DNA of 64,000 nt from Parvularcula sp. IMCC14364 (GCF_030758415.1 NZ_CP132334.1:248001-312000), one strand, 5' to 3'. Shown: positions 18,124-27,006, counted from the first letter of the stretch. Notes: a model not told the origin generated them from the letters alone. Program-made: numbers and translations.

Positions 18124-19449
18124 TCAGTTTTTCAGAAAAGCGGAACCACCAACCGGGCCGACACCTTCTGGTACGGGTACGGATGTGGCACTATAGTCAG
18201 TATTCAGGTAAAGTTTTGGCTTGCCTGTCAGGTGAATTTCTTTTGCCAATATTACGGTAAAGGCAGAGTCTGCCCCGACTGTGCGCTGCGTATTAACGGT
18301 CAACTTTCCCTGAGGCAGATAAATGGTGCCGAGCAGTTCGTCGGCAAGATGGGTGAAAATATTGAATTCTTCCACCTGGTTTTTACTGCTGTCTTCCATG
18401 AACAGCATACCCGCCATGTCACCGGATTCTGGCGCACTGAAATTCACGGCTGAATTTTTCTGAAATTCAAAATTCGAGCCGGTGCCGGTAAAATAAAATC
18501 CTGTCCCTTGCCCACTAACAGAAGAGTTTTTCTCTACGATGAAGGGGCCATCCTTGATGATATAGATGCCTGGGTCAAAGGTGATCTTTACATTCTTGCC
18601 AATATGAATGCCGCCGCAATAGACGCCCGGTCGCAGGGTTGCGATTTCATAACGTATAAGATCAGTTAAAGAATCCACCAGGTCATTACCACCGTCATCA
18701 TCATCGTCTTCTTCACCTTTCTTGCCGATATGATAATTGACTTCATCACAGCCTGCTGAATATGTTGGCGCGGCGCGATCTTTCAACGGGTCGGTGAGGG
18801 GCGGGCAGTCAGTGACGATACTGACAGAACTTTTTTTCGCATGATTTACGACGCCACCGGAAGAACACAACAAATCTGCGGAAACGTTTGTCTGGGCAGC
18901 GAGTTGCACCGTATTGTGGGAGGTTGAGTTTGAATATAAACTGCATCCATCAGCCATCATTTCGGCGTTGTCCTGGAAAACAAAAGTATTAGGGTCCTTG
19001 TCATCCAGTGCGATGGCACAGATCTTGGACGAGCCGGTTGCGATGGCTGTGCTGTCCGCTTTGACGAGGCCATTATCCGGGAACAGGTTCTGACCCAGCA
19101 TCCCGTTCACCTGCATCGATAAATGCACATAAACTTCGCCATCATCCATTTGTACCTGAACATTCTTGGTGAAGCTTTTTCCGCCAAACTTTGAGCTCAT
19201 GCGTGAGTCTATGACACTGTTGACCTGTGTTTGAATACTGGATTTGCTGGCATTCGCCAGAATCATTTCTCGTGCGCCCGCAATGGCAGAGAAATCCGCA
19301 ATATTCTGCAAGTCGTCCACGGACCCGCGATAGCGCGCCATATCCATGGCACCAGCCGTCATCAGCATGAGCACAGGGGACGCAAGCGCGGCTATCATTG
19401 CGAAATTGCCGCTCGTATCGCGGAAAAATCTGCTGATCAGTTTTTTCAT
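18124..19449 (-). CDS. TadG-like protein with beta-solenoid-like C-terminus, copy 1
   Basis: 441 residues. The N-terminus (RFFRDTSGNFAMIAALASPV, one membrane helix, then a region like TadE/TadG pilus proteins, YRGSVDDLQNIADFSAIAGA) suggests membrane anchoring with the rest outside. The middle has an acidic run (GEEDDDDDGGND). The C-terminal 180 residues repeat short strands (RPGVYCGGIHI, FDPGIYIIKDGPF, FYFTG, GTIYLPQGKL), suggestive of a beta-solenoid. It is the most downstream of three tandem paralogues. No tad secretion genes are nearby. The ATG has no ribosome site but a conserved AT-rich leader 15 nt away. Confidence 0.75.
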   Translation of the reverse strand: MKKLISRFFRDTSGNFAMIAALASPVLMLMTAGAMDMARYRGSVDDLQNIADFSAIAGAREMILANASKSSIQTQVNSVIDSRMSSKFGGKSFTKNVQVQMDDGEVYVHLSMQVNGMLGQNLFPDNGLVKADSTAIATGSSKICAIALDDKDPNTFVFQDNAEMMADGCSLYSNSTSHNTVQLAAQTNVSADLLCSSGGVVNHAKKSSVSIVTDCPPLTDPLKDRAAPTYSAGCDEVNYHIGKKGEEDDDDDGGNDLVDSLTDLIRYEIATLRPGVYCGGIHIGKNVKITFDPGIYIIKDGPFIVEKNSSVSGQGTGFYFTGTGSNFEFQKNSAVNFSAPESGDMAGMLFMEDSSKNQVEEFNIFTHLADELLGTIYLPQGKLTVNTQRTVGADSAFTVILAKEIHLTGKPKLYLNTDYSATSVPVPEGVGPVGGSAFLKN

Positions 19450-19463
19450 AACGTCTGTGAATG

Positions 19464-19481
19464 TGCCATTAAAAATTTAAG
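19464..19481 (-). promoter_or_regulatory. Conserved 18-bp leader, copy 1
   Basis: The 18-mer reading CTTAAATTTTTAATGGCA on the minus strand is identical in front of all three TadG-like genes. It always ends 14 nt before the start codon. It may be part of a promoter or a translation signal; the genes lack a normal ribosome site. Confidence 0.6.
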
Positions 19482-19536
19482 AATTGGCTCACATTTATAG
19501 TTAATCCGAACCCCAATTAAGGGTGGGTGGTCCAAA

Positions 19537-20796
19537 TTATTGTTTTAGATAGGCAGAGCCGCCAACCGGGCCTACACCTTCTGGCACGGGCACATCTGTT
19601 GCAGCATAATCGGAATTCAGATGCAGAGAAGCATTGCCATGAAGGTGGAGCTCATTGGCTAGAATGACAGTGAAAGCTGAATCCTGACCAACAGAACTAT
19701 TCGTATCAATTTTCAGCTTGCCTTTGGGAATGTAGATTGTCCCCAGTAACTTCCGGGCACCGCTTGTGAGAATATCAAAATCCTCAACGTCGCTTTTGGT
19801 TCTGTCTTCCATAATCAGAAGCCCAGCCATCTCGCCATTGATCGGTGCTGAGAATTCTATTTCTGAAAGGTCCTCAAATTTCATATAGGAGTCTTTGCCG
19901 GTGAAATAGAAGCTGACTGCGTCACCTTTAACAATAGCTTCCTGCTTAATCAGAAGTGGTCCATCTTTTATGATATAGGTGCCAGGCAGGAATTTAACAT
20001 TGGTTTCGTTCTCAATTTCCAAGCCCCCGCAGTAAACACCGGGACTCAATATGACAGATGCATATTGCTGTATCTTCATGGCCACTTCATTACACCCATT
20101 TAAGAATTTGGGCGCAGCACGGTCTTTCAGCGGATCTTCAAGCTGAGGGCATCCGTCAATAAAAGAGGTCGCTCCCTTTTTGCCATTGGATTTTATCCCG
20201 CCTGCCACGCATAAAAGATCTGCTATCAGTTCTGCGCCGTTGCCAATATCCGCTGCATTCGGGTGTGTGGAATTCGTATAAATACTACACCCCAGAGCTT
20301 CCAATCTTGTATCACCATCAGCATGAAAAGCATTTCCCTGTTGAGAAGGGTCAAGAGAAATGGCGCAGATTTTGGAAGAAGCTGTTGCAATCGCTGTGCT
20401 GTCTGCCTTGACCAGACCGTTATCCGGGAACAGGTTCTGCCCCAGCACCCCGTTCACCTGCATGGAAAGTGAGACATAAACTTCAGCATCATCCATGCGC
20501 ACATCAATATTTTTGGTGAAACTTTTGCCCCCGAATTTTGAGGCCATGCGTGAAGTCACAACATTGTTCACCTGGGCTTCAATGCTGCTCTGTTCGGAGT
20601 TTGCAAGCACCATTTCGCGTGCACCTGCAATAGCAGCAAAATCAACGATATTTTGCAGTTCGTCCACAGAGCCACGATAGCGCGCCATGTCCATCGCACC
20701 AGCCGTCATCAGCATCAGCACAGGGGACGCAAGCGCAACAATCATGGCGAAATTACCACTCGTATCGCGGATAAATTTGCTGATCAGTTTTTCCAT
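19537..20796 (-). CDS. TadG-like protein with beta-solenoid-like C-terminus, copy 2
   Basis: About 419 residues, strongly similar to copy 1 along the whole length: SGNFAMIVALASPVLMLMTAG anchor, YRGSVDELQNIVDFAAIAGA, MLGQNLF-like VLGQNLFPDNGLVKADS, then GVYCGGLEI, LPGTYIIKDGPL and a shared C-terminus (VPVPEGVGPVGGSAYL). It lacks the acidic insert of the other two copies. An upstream in-frame ATG at 20811 exists, but the start at 20796 aligns with copy 1 and keeps the leader spacing. It lies between the other two copies on the same strand. The cysteine positions (CAISL, YCGG and others) are conserved, hinting at disulfides outside the membrane. Confidence 0.75.
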   Translation of the reverse strand: MEKLISKFIRDTSGNFAMIVALASPVLMLMTAGAMDMARYRGSVDELQNIVDFAAIAGAREMVLANSEQSSIEAQVNNVVTSRMASKFGGKSFTKNIDVRMDDAEVYVSLSMQVNGVLGQNLFPDNGLVKADSTAIATASSKICAISLDPSQQGNAFHADGDTRLEALGCSIYTNSTHPNAADIGNGAELIADLLCVAGGIKSNGKKGATSFIDGCPQLEDPLKDRAAPKFLNGCNEVAMKIQQYASVILSPGVYCGGLEIENETNVKFLPGTYIIKDGPLLIKQEAIVKGDAVSFYFTGKDSYMKFEDLSEIEFSAPINGEMAGLLIMEDRTKSDVEDFDILTSGARKLLGTIYIPKGKLKIDTNSSVGQDSAFTVILANELHLHGNASLHLNSDYAATDVPVPEGVGPVGGSAYLKQ

Positions 20797-20810
20797 AACG
20801 TCACTGATCA

Positions 20811-20828
20811 TGCCATTAAAAATTTAAG
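20811..20828 (-). promoter_or_regulatory. Conserved 18-bp leader, copy 2
   Basis: The same 18-mer as upstream of copies 1 and 3, ending 14 nt before the ATG at 20796. Flanking bases differ between copies, so this core has been kept more strictly than its surroundings. Confidence 0.6.
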
Positions 20829-20879
20829 GAAAGGCTCATGACGTTGGTTAATAAGGCGTAAACTGATAGAGCTTATCAA

Positions 20880-22279
20880 TCAGTTTGTAAGGTAAATTGA
20901 TCCGTTTACTGGGCCTACGCCCTCCGGAACGGGGACATCAGTTGCGCTGTAATCCGAGTTCAGGAATAACGATGATCTATTTCCCACATGAATTCTCCAT
21001 GCGACGATGACTGTGTACGCTGAGTCCTGCCCGACCGAACTGGGGGATTGTACGATTATGCGACTTCTCGGAAGGTAAATTGTGCCCAGCAGTTCATCTG
21101 TCAGGTGCCTGGCGATTATGAATTTTGTCCGTGCTGGTTTGTTCCTGTCTTCCATGAATAACATTCCCGCGAAATCGCCAGTTTCTGGCGCTGTAAATGT
21201 TACGGCTGACCCTGCAAGAAAATTGAAGTAAGAATTTTCACCTGTAAAATAGAAGCCTACGCCTTCACCATTAACATGGGAATTTCGATCAACAATGAAG
21301 GGCCCGTCCTGAATGATGTACGTGCCTGGTTCGAATTCTACCTGGATATTTTGTCCGATGTTGATACCACCGCAATATACACCGGGACTCAGCACTGTGT
21401 GATCATTGAATTCCATTGCGTCGATTGAATCATAATTTACAATATTGTCGTCTGCATTGTTTTCTGGATCGTCGATATCATCATCGACATCATCGACATC
21501 ATCACCGTCTTCACTGTTCTCCTCCTCGGTTCTGATAATGTCGCCCAATTCGAGATTGACCTCCTGGCAACTGGCAGGATACTGAGGTGGCCGCCTGTCT
21601 TTAAGAGGGTCATCAATAGACGGACAATCAGTGATCAGTGACGTGCTCGTCTCATTCCGGGAGCCTTATTTCACGCCGCCTGCAGAGCATAGAACATCAG
21701 CGTATACTCTTGACGCGTCTTTCAGGCGAGCAGCTTCGGTATGGTCAGAATTGACATAGATACTGCAGCCATCCGCCTGTAATTTGCTCCTCCTACTCAT
21801 CGTGAAGGATCCTTTTCTATGAGGAGAGAGACTGATGACGCAGATTTGCGAAGATCCGGTGGCGATTGCATTACTGTCTGCTTTGACCAGGTGTCCAGGC
21901 CATTATCCGGGAACAGGCTTTGGCCCAACATTCCGTCAATTTGAATTGAAAGATCAACAGAGACTTGACCGTCATTCATGCGCACATCTACCAGCTTGGT
22001 ATACGTTTCTCCGCTGAATTTTGACCCCATGCGGGATTGAATGACATTCTGCACAGCGGTTTCAATGCTGCCTGCATTCGAGTTTGCCAACACCATCTCG
22101 CGCGCGCCGGCGATTGCTGCAAAATCTGCAATATCCTGTAACTCATCAACAGCCCCGCGATAGCGCGCCATGTCCATCGCACCAGCCGTCATCAGCATGA
22201 GCACAGGGGACGCGAGCGCGGCAATCATTGCGAAATTACCACTCGTATCGCGGATAAATTTATTGATCAATTTTATCAT
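20880..22279 (-). pseudogene. TadG-like protein, copy 3, disrupted
   Basis: The N-terminal part (from ATG 22279) and the C-terminal part (to 20880) clearly match copies 1 and 2, but two lesions separate them. An 8-bp insertion near 21887-21899, where CCAGG is repeated, shifts the frame after FPDNGL. Once the frame is restored the match resumes (VKADSNAIATGSS), until an in-frame TAA at 21666-21668 interrupts CSAGGVK just before the SLITDCP segment. The C-terminal part retains the YCGGINI, PGTYIIQDGPF and GTIYLP motifs and an acidic insert rich in Asp. Two independent lesions argue against sequencing error and for decay. Confidence 0.85.
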
Positions 22280-22293
22280 AACGACACTGACCA

Positions 22294-22311
22294 TGCCATT
22301 AAAAATTTAAG
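22294..22311 (-). promoter_or_regulatory. Conserved 18-bp leader, copy 3
   Basis: The 18-mer is intact here, again 14 nt before the start codon, although the gene behind it is broken. This is consistent with recent loss of the gene. Confidence 0.55.
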
Positions 22312-22416
22312 AAACGCCTGATAGGCGTAGTTAAGAAACTGTGAAAACAAGACCAGATAAGCGGTCAGTTGAGCTGGCAGGCAGCTTTGCCGAGAAGGCC
22401 AAACCCCGTTCAGTTC

Positions 22417-23493
22417 TCAGGCCGGGTCAGCGGGCATGTTGAAGCGCTCAAAGTAGGTTGGCGAGGTGGGCTGGCCGTCAAAGTCTGTCCAGCAGCGCTT
22501 GCGGTAGTCATACAGCTTGCAGGCCCGGACAATCTGCCAGTATTCCGGCCAGTTTACCCTGAACCGGGTTATGTCATCTGTATGCAGGGCGTTCAGGCGT
22601 TCCTGCGCCACGGGCAGGGCATAAATGGGTGTTGTCGGATTATCGTGATGTGCCGTATGCCGCATTACTTCGGCATAAAGCGGGATAACGCCTGTGGGCA
22701 GTATGGTGTCAACGGTGCCGCGTATATGGGCATTATGATGGCTCCAGTCATCCAGCCGGTCAAACCAGTGCACACCCGGATTCGTGTGCTGAACATATAT
22801 CGTAAAAGACAGCAGCGCGTTCCAGATGATAAAAGGGATGACGGATGCCAGTAACAGGGCAACCCATAGAGACCCTTGCGGATTGACAAGCGCCTTCAGC
22901 CCCAATGTCAGCAGGATGAGCCCGGCGCAGAAAAAGACCACGAAGCCGCTGTCAAATACATGTTTGCGCCAGTGGATGCGCGTCTCTCCCCAGATCGGCA
23001 GGATGACCTTGGGCAGAAGATACTGGCTCTGATAATAGATCAGATGGCCGAATGGGCCTCTGTAGACACGCTCCAGCCATTGCCGCCATCCGGGCAGGGT
23101 ACGGAACTCCTCCGGGCTGAACGGTGCCCAGACATCATCCACGCCTTTCAGGTTTGTGCGCCCATGGTGATTGATATTGTGCACCTGCTTCCACAATGAG
23201 GTGGAGTGCAGCAGAAAGCCGAAGGCAAAACGCCCGCCCCAGCGGTTCCAGAAGCGCGTCCGGAAGAAGGCATTATGCACGCAGTCATGGCCGATGGTGA
23301 ACAATACCGAGAGTGTGATGGTGTGCACCATGCAGGCCAGCACCCGCACCCAGATTGGCGCGTCGGATAAGGTGACCAGTAAAGAGAGAATATAGAAGGC
23401 AAACGCGCCGCCGAGATAAAGCGACGCCTTCAGGTCACTTTTCTCCAGCGCGGCATCCATGTGCCGCTTGTCGGCAGGCGCTGTCACAGACAT
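22417..23493 (-). CDS. Membrane fatty acid desaturase family protein
   Basis: 358 residues with several transmembrane helices and the three histidine boxes of the di-iron desaturase/hydroxylase superfamily: HDCVH (about residue 90), HNINHHG (about 125) and HTAHH (about 290). These enzymes use O2 to introduce double bonds or hydroxyls into acyl chains or carotenoid-like lipids; the exact substrate is not readable. The gene is monocistronic, between the TadG-like cluster and a divergent DUF1287 gene. The acyl-lipid or acyl-CoA desaturase group is most likely. Confidence 0.85.
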   Translation of the reverse strand: MSVTAPADKRHMDAALEKSDLKASLYLGGAFAFYILSLLVTLSDAPIWVRVLACMVHTITLSVLFTIGHDCVHNAFFRTRFWNRWGGRFAFGFLLHSTSLWKQVHNINHHGRTNLKGVDDVWAPFSPEEFRTLPGWRQWLERVYRGPFGHLIYYQSQYLLPKVILPIWGETRIHWRKHVFDSGFVVFFCAGLILLTLGLKALVNPQGSLWVALLLASVIPFIIWNALLSFTIYVQHTNPGVHWFDRLDDWSHHNAHIRGTVDTILPTGVIPLYAEVMRHTAHHDNPTTPIYALPVAQERLNALHTDDITRFRVNWPEYWQIVRACKLYDYRKRCWTDFDGQPTSPTYFERFNMPADPA

Positions 23494-23686
23494 GGCGTAT
23501 TTCCTGTCACCAATACGTTTTCATACTAGCCAAAACAGCCTGTCTGGCAAATCAAGATGTGTTGGTGTCATGGCACACGCCATGCGTGTATATCCCCGGT
23601 GGGCTTTGCGCGTGCAGACATGTTCCCGGCGGGCGCATTTTGATGCTACGCTGAACCAGCGCGCGACCGAAGGAGATGTTGAGATC

Positions 23687-24373
23687 ATGAACAGACAATG
23701 CATATTTCCCCGGCACCATTTCGCCCTGTTGCTGGCTGCTGTCGGCCTGTCCATGGTTTTTGCCAGCACCAGTGCCGGTATGAGCGCCAACGCGCAGGAA
23801 ACGGCTGAGTCGCAGAATTTCGGTGCGTTGCTGGCGCAAGCAGCGCTGGAAAGTGTGCGCCGTGACCTCCAGTATAATGGTAGCTATGTCGGCCTGGATT
23901 ACCCCTGGGGAGATGTGCCCGCCACACAAGGGGTCTGTTCTGATGTGCTTGTCCGTGCCTATCGCCGTCTGGGCGTGGATCTGCAAAAGCGCCTGCATGA
24001 GGACATGCGTGATGATTTTGCAGCCTATCCCAGCCAGCGGGTCTGGGGTCTGTCACGACCCGACCGGAATATCGACCATCGCCGTGTGCTCAATCTTGAA
24101 GTGTTCTTCACCCGGCAGGGGGCGGCCCTGCCCGCCAGTCGTAATCCGGCAGACTATCAGCCAGGGGATCTGGTCAGCTGGATGGTGCCCAAATATGGCG
24201 GTGGCACAACACCGCATATCGGAATTGTCTCGGCGCAAAAGGCCGCCGACGGTACGCCGCTGGTCATTCACCATCTGAGTGGTACACCGCGCCACGAGAA
24301 TGTTCTGTTCCTCTGGCCGGTAAAGCGGCATTTTCGCTATCATATACCGGCGCAGAGCCGGGACCGTGCTTGA
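23687..24373 (+). CDS. Exported DUF1287 protein
   Basis: 228 residues. The ATG at 23687 has an AGGAG ribosome site; an upstream in-frame extension overlaps the desaturase start and is rejected. A signal peptide (ALLLAAVGLSMVFASTSAG) is followed by the DUF1287 signature: YPWGDVPATQGVCSDVLVRA, LHEDM, RPDRNIDHRRVLNLEVFF, DYQPGDLVSW, PHIGIVS and a final HFRYHIP. The conserved Cys, His and Asp suggest an NlpC/P60-like hydrolase fold acting in the periplasm, but no activity is established. It stands alone before the GIN-domain gene. Confidence 0.9.
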   Translation: MNRQCIFPRHHFALLLAAVGLSMVFASTSAGMSANAQETAESQNFGALLAQAALESVRRDLQYNGSYVGLDYPWGDVPATQGVCSDVLVRAYRRLGVDLQKRLHEDMRDDFAAYPSQRVWGLSRPDRNIDHRRVLNLEVFFTRQGAALPASRNPADYQPGDLVSWMVPKYGGGTTPHIGIVSAQKAADGTPLVIHHLSGTPRHENVLFLWPVKRHFRYHIPAQSRDRA

Positions 24374-24433
24374 TTTTGACGCCCGGGGGCGGCAGTATCC
24401 CCGTAGGGCGTTGTAACTTTTGGAGATTACAAC

Positions 24434-25072
24434 ATGCAGAAATCTGCACTTACGCTTGTGGCAGTGATGGGGATCGCTGTTGCACCAGCTTTTGCCATGG
24501 AATCACAGGACTATGATTTCAGCGGCTTTGACCGCGTCAGCGTTTCGTCCGGCTATGATGCCGAGATCAGCGTTGGTGATGATTTCAGCGTGCGGGCTGA
24601 AACACGCGAAGGCGGCAAGCTGGAATGGATGAAAATCGGCGTTGACGGCTCAACGCTTTCTATTGGCAAGAAACGCAATATCAACTGGAACTGGAGCGGT
24701 CCGAAAACGACTGTCTATATCACCATGCCATCGCTGGTGGATCTGGATGTTTCTTCCGGTGCGGATGCGATCGCCAAAGGTATCGATTCTGAAACTTTCA
24801 GTGTTGAATCCTCAAGCGGCGCAGACGCAGAAGTTTCCGGCAAATGTGGCCGCATCAGTGCTGATGCATCTTCCGGTTCCGATATTGATGCAAAAGGTCT
24901 GATCTGTGAAATCGGTGACGCGGATGCGTCGAGCGGCGCAGATATTGTCATGCATGTGAGCAAAGAGCTGAACGCTGATGCTTCTTCCGGGGCTGACATT
25001 GTGGTTTTTGGCGGTCCGAGCGTCATGGACGCGGATACGTCAAGCGGCGGGGATGTCACCCTGCGGCGCTAA
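24434..25072 (+). CDS. Exported GIN-domain (DUF2807) protein
   Basis: 212 residues with a signal peptide ending near AFAME. The mature protein is a DUF2807/GIN-type right-handed beta-helix: FDRVSVSSGYDAEISVGD at the start, then at least six regularly spaced (D/E)xSSGAD-like turns (VSSGADAIAKG, SSSGADAEVSG, ASSGSDIDAKG, ASSGADIVMHV, ASSGADIVVFG, TSSGGDVTLRR). Such proteins are predicted secreted or surface beta-helices of unknown function. The ribosome site GGAGATTACAAC precedes the ATG. The next gene encodes a bactofilin, another beta-helix protein, 73 bp downstream on the same strand. Confidence 0.87.
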   Translation: MQKSALTLVAVMGIAVAPAFAMESQDYDFSGFDRVSVSSGYDAEISVGDDFSVRAETREGGKLEWMKIGVDGSTLSIGKKRNINWNWSGPKTTVYITMPSLVDLDVSSGADAIAKGIDSETFSVESSSGADAEVSGKCGRISADASSGSDIDAKGLICEIGDADASSGADIVMHVSKELNADASSGADIVVFGGPSVMDADTSSGGDVTLRR

Positions 25073-25145
25073 CTGACTTGGAGGTGCTGCGGGTTCGGCT
25101 GGTACGAAACCTGCAGCATCTATTCTCAACAAACAAAGGTCGATC

Positions 25146-25541
25146 ATGTTCAACGCCAACACTGAAATGAAGTGTGATACTGTTCTTGCCCCCGGGTGCC
25201 AGCTTGAAGGCAAGCTGACCTGCAAGGGCCCCAGCAGGATTTCAGGTATTGTTGAAGGCGATCTTGTGTCTGACGATCATCTGGTGATCGGCGCCGGGGC
25301 CGAGGTCAATGGCAATGTTCTTGGCAGCACCATTGTGGAAGTTTACGGCACGGTGAAAGGCGCGGTGCGCGCGGCTGACCGGGTTATCCTGCGGCAAGGC
25401 TCCCTTGTGGATGGCGAAGTTGAATGCCCTTCTATCGTCATTGATGAGGGCGCAAAGTTCAATGGCATCACCAAAATGTCCAAGCCGGACATGGCGACAC
25501 CGGAGCTGAAAGTCGTCGCAGGCGGTCCGCAGGCTGAATAG
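25146..25541 (+). CDS. Bactofilin (polymer-forming cytoskeletal protein)
   Basis: 131 residues matching bactofilins, which self-assemble into filaments that organise envelope growth or appendages. The central beta-helix shows the repeating pattern SRISGIVEGDLVSDDHLVIGAGAEVNG (read in pieces), VKGAVRAADRVILRQG and LVDGEVECPSIVI, flanked by short unstructured tails. The length is typical. It is probably co-transcribed with the GIN-domain gene. The usual M23 peptidase neighbour is absent, so its partner is not evident here. Confidence 0.92.
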   Translation: MFNANTEMKCDTVLAPGCQLEGKLTCKGPSRISGIVEGDLVSDDHLVIGAGAEVNGNVLGSTIVEVYGTVKGAVRAADRVILRQGSLVDGEVECPSIVIDEGAKFNGITKMSKPDMATPELKVVAGGPQAE

Positions 25542-25547
25542 GCACCC

Positions 25548-26420
25548 CTAGTCCTGCAACAGATCGGCGATCTGCGCCTTGACGTCCGCGGTCCTGACGC
25601 CGCTCTCGCGCATCTGCTTCAGGGACGGGCTCTCATCCCGCTTTGAAAGTTTTTTCCCTGCATCATCAGTGAGCAGACGATGATGCTGATATACCGGCTC
25701 GGGCAGGTCCAGCAGCACCTGCAGTAACCGGTGAAGATGAACCGCCTGTTTCAGGTCATCGCCGCGAATGACATGCGTTATGCCCTGTAAGGCGTCGTCA
25801 TGCACAGAAGCAAGATGATAGCTGGTGCCAATATCCTTGCGGGCGATAACGGCATCACCGAAGATTTCCGGTGTTGCCTTGTGTCTGGCAACCAGCATCT
25901 CGCCACCAGAGGATCGCTCGGCGTAGCTTATATCAGACCAGTCAGTACAAAGCATATCACGCGCTGCCCGAATGCTCAGGCGCCAGGCAAATGGCGTGCC
26001 CTGTTCAATCAGGTGCGCCTCCTCGCTTGCTGGCAGTGGCTGGCCGAAATAGACAGGCCCGTCTGGCCCGTGCGCGCTCATCTCCGGATTACTGTCGATG
26101 ATGGTCATGAGTTCCTTGCGGGAGAGGAAGCATCTATAAACAACATGTGCGTCAATCAATTTCTGTAAGGCCTTTTTGTATTCAGGAAAATGCGCTGTTT
26201 GCCGACGCACAGGCGTCGGCCAGTCAAGTCCGAGCCAGTCAAGATCGTCAAAAATCGCGGATTCATATTCATCGCGGCAGCGTGTGAAGTCTGTGTTTTC
26301 GATTCTCAGCAGCATCTCCCCCCCGGCCTGCCGGGCAAAATGGGCAACGGTCAGTGCAGAGAGCGCATGGCCCAGATGCAGATAGCCCGTGGGCGAGGGC
26401 GCAAAACGGGTGCGAAACAT
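25548..26420 (-). CDS. gluQ: Glutamyl-Q tRNA(Asp) synthetase
   Basis: A 290-residue truncated glutamyl-tRNA synthetase paralogue that attaches glutamate to queuosine at the wobble base of tRNA-Asp. The class I signatures are RFAPSPTGYLHLGHA and KLSKRDES, and the anticodon-binding domain is missing as expected. RIENTDFTRC is the conserved RIED-like strand, with Asn for Glu/Asp in the third place. The zinc-binding cysteines known from E. coli appear mostly lost (only YRCFLS remains). Its ATG overlaps the stop of the CPBP protease gene (TGATG), so the two are translationally coupled. Confidence 0.92.
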   Translation of the reverse strand: MFRTRFAPSPTGYLHLGHALSALTVAHFARQAGGEMLLRIENTDFTRCRDEYESAIFDDLDWLGLDWPTPVRRQTAHFPEYKKALQKLIDAHVVYRCFLSRKELMTIIDSNPEMSAHGPDGPVYFGQPLPASEEAHLIEQGTPFAWRLSIRAARDMLCTDWSDISYAERSSGGEMLVARHKATPEIFGDAVIARKDIGTSYHLASVHDDALQGITHVIRGDDLKQAVHLHRLLQVLLDLPEPVYQHHRLLTDDAGKKLSKRDESPSLKQMRESGVRTADVKAQIADLLQD

Positions 26421-26956
26421 CAGACTGCTCCTGTCAGGAAATCCGGCCCACCAAACAGGCCTTTCCAGGCGACCACCACGAGCCAGTGAAACAGTATCGC
26501 AGGCCAGAGGCTGTTACTGCGCAGGGTGATGAGCGTGCAGGTGATGCCCAGTCCAGCGGCAATCATCAAAAAACGCATGTCTGAAAACAGTGGCCCGGCA
26601 TCCGTGAGAAAGTATGTTCCGTTCAGCGGGTGCCACAGAATAAACAGGCACAAGAGAAAAATCGCCGCCATTGCCCTTCCGGGCCTGCCAGCCAGCAGGA
26701 GCAACGGGCCTCGAAACACGATCTCTTCCAGTAAGGCGGGGGCGAAAAACGCCACCAGCATCACCGGCAGCAGCCCCGCCGCCGCCGCCGGCTGCCACTG
26801 CAACAGGCCGCTGGTCAGCCCAAAGGGTACGGCGATCAGGCCGAACACGCAGGCAATGCCGCCCGCTTCAATCCACGTGCGCCGGGTTGGCCAGGCAAAT
26901 GCCCGGCCTGCGACACTGGAAAAGTCGCAGTCGTGGTTAATTCCCGTTAATGGCAT
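26420..26956 (-). CDS. CPBP-family intramembrane metalloprotease
   Basis: From ATG 26956 (AGGGA just upstream) the product has 178 residues; a longer reading from 27118 would overlap the divergent J-domain gene and has an implausible N-terminus. Hydrophobic helices carry the CPBP motifs: motif 1 EEIVFRG, the second-motif His in LFILWHPLNG and the third in LWPAILFHWLVV. These place it with type II CAAX-prenyl-protease-like enzymes (ABI family), whose bacterial substrates are mostly unknown. It is coupled to gluQ downstream. Confidence 0.82.
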   Translation of the reverse strand: MPLTGINHDCDFSSVAGRAFAWPTRRTWIEAGGIACVFGLIAVPFGLTSGLLQWQPAAAAGLLPVMLVAFFAPALLEEIVFRGPLLLLAGRPGRAMAAIFLLCLFILWHPLNGTYFLTDAGPLFSDMRFLMIAAGLGITCTLITLRSNSLWPAILFHWLVVVAWKGLFGGPDFLTGAV

Positions 26957-27006
26957 ATTCCCTGCAGGTTCTTCCCTAACAACCTGTAAAGCATAAAGAG
27001 TGTGCC

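Noticed and set aside
24740-25060. Regular SSGAD-encoding repeats, considered as a tandem DNA repeat
   Set aside because: Only the protein pattern is regular; the DNA differs from unit to unit, as expected for an old beta-helix.
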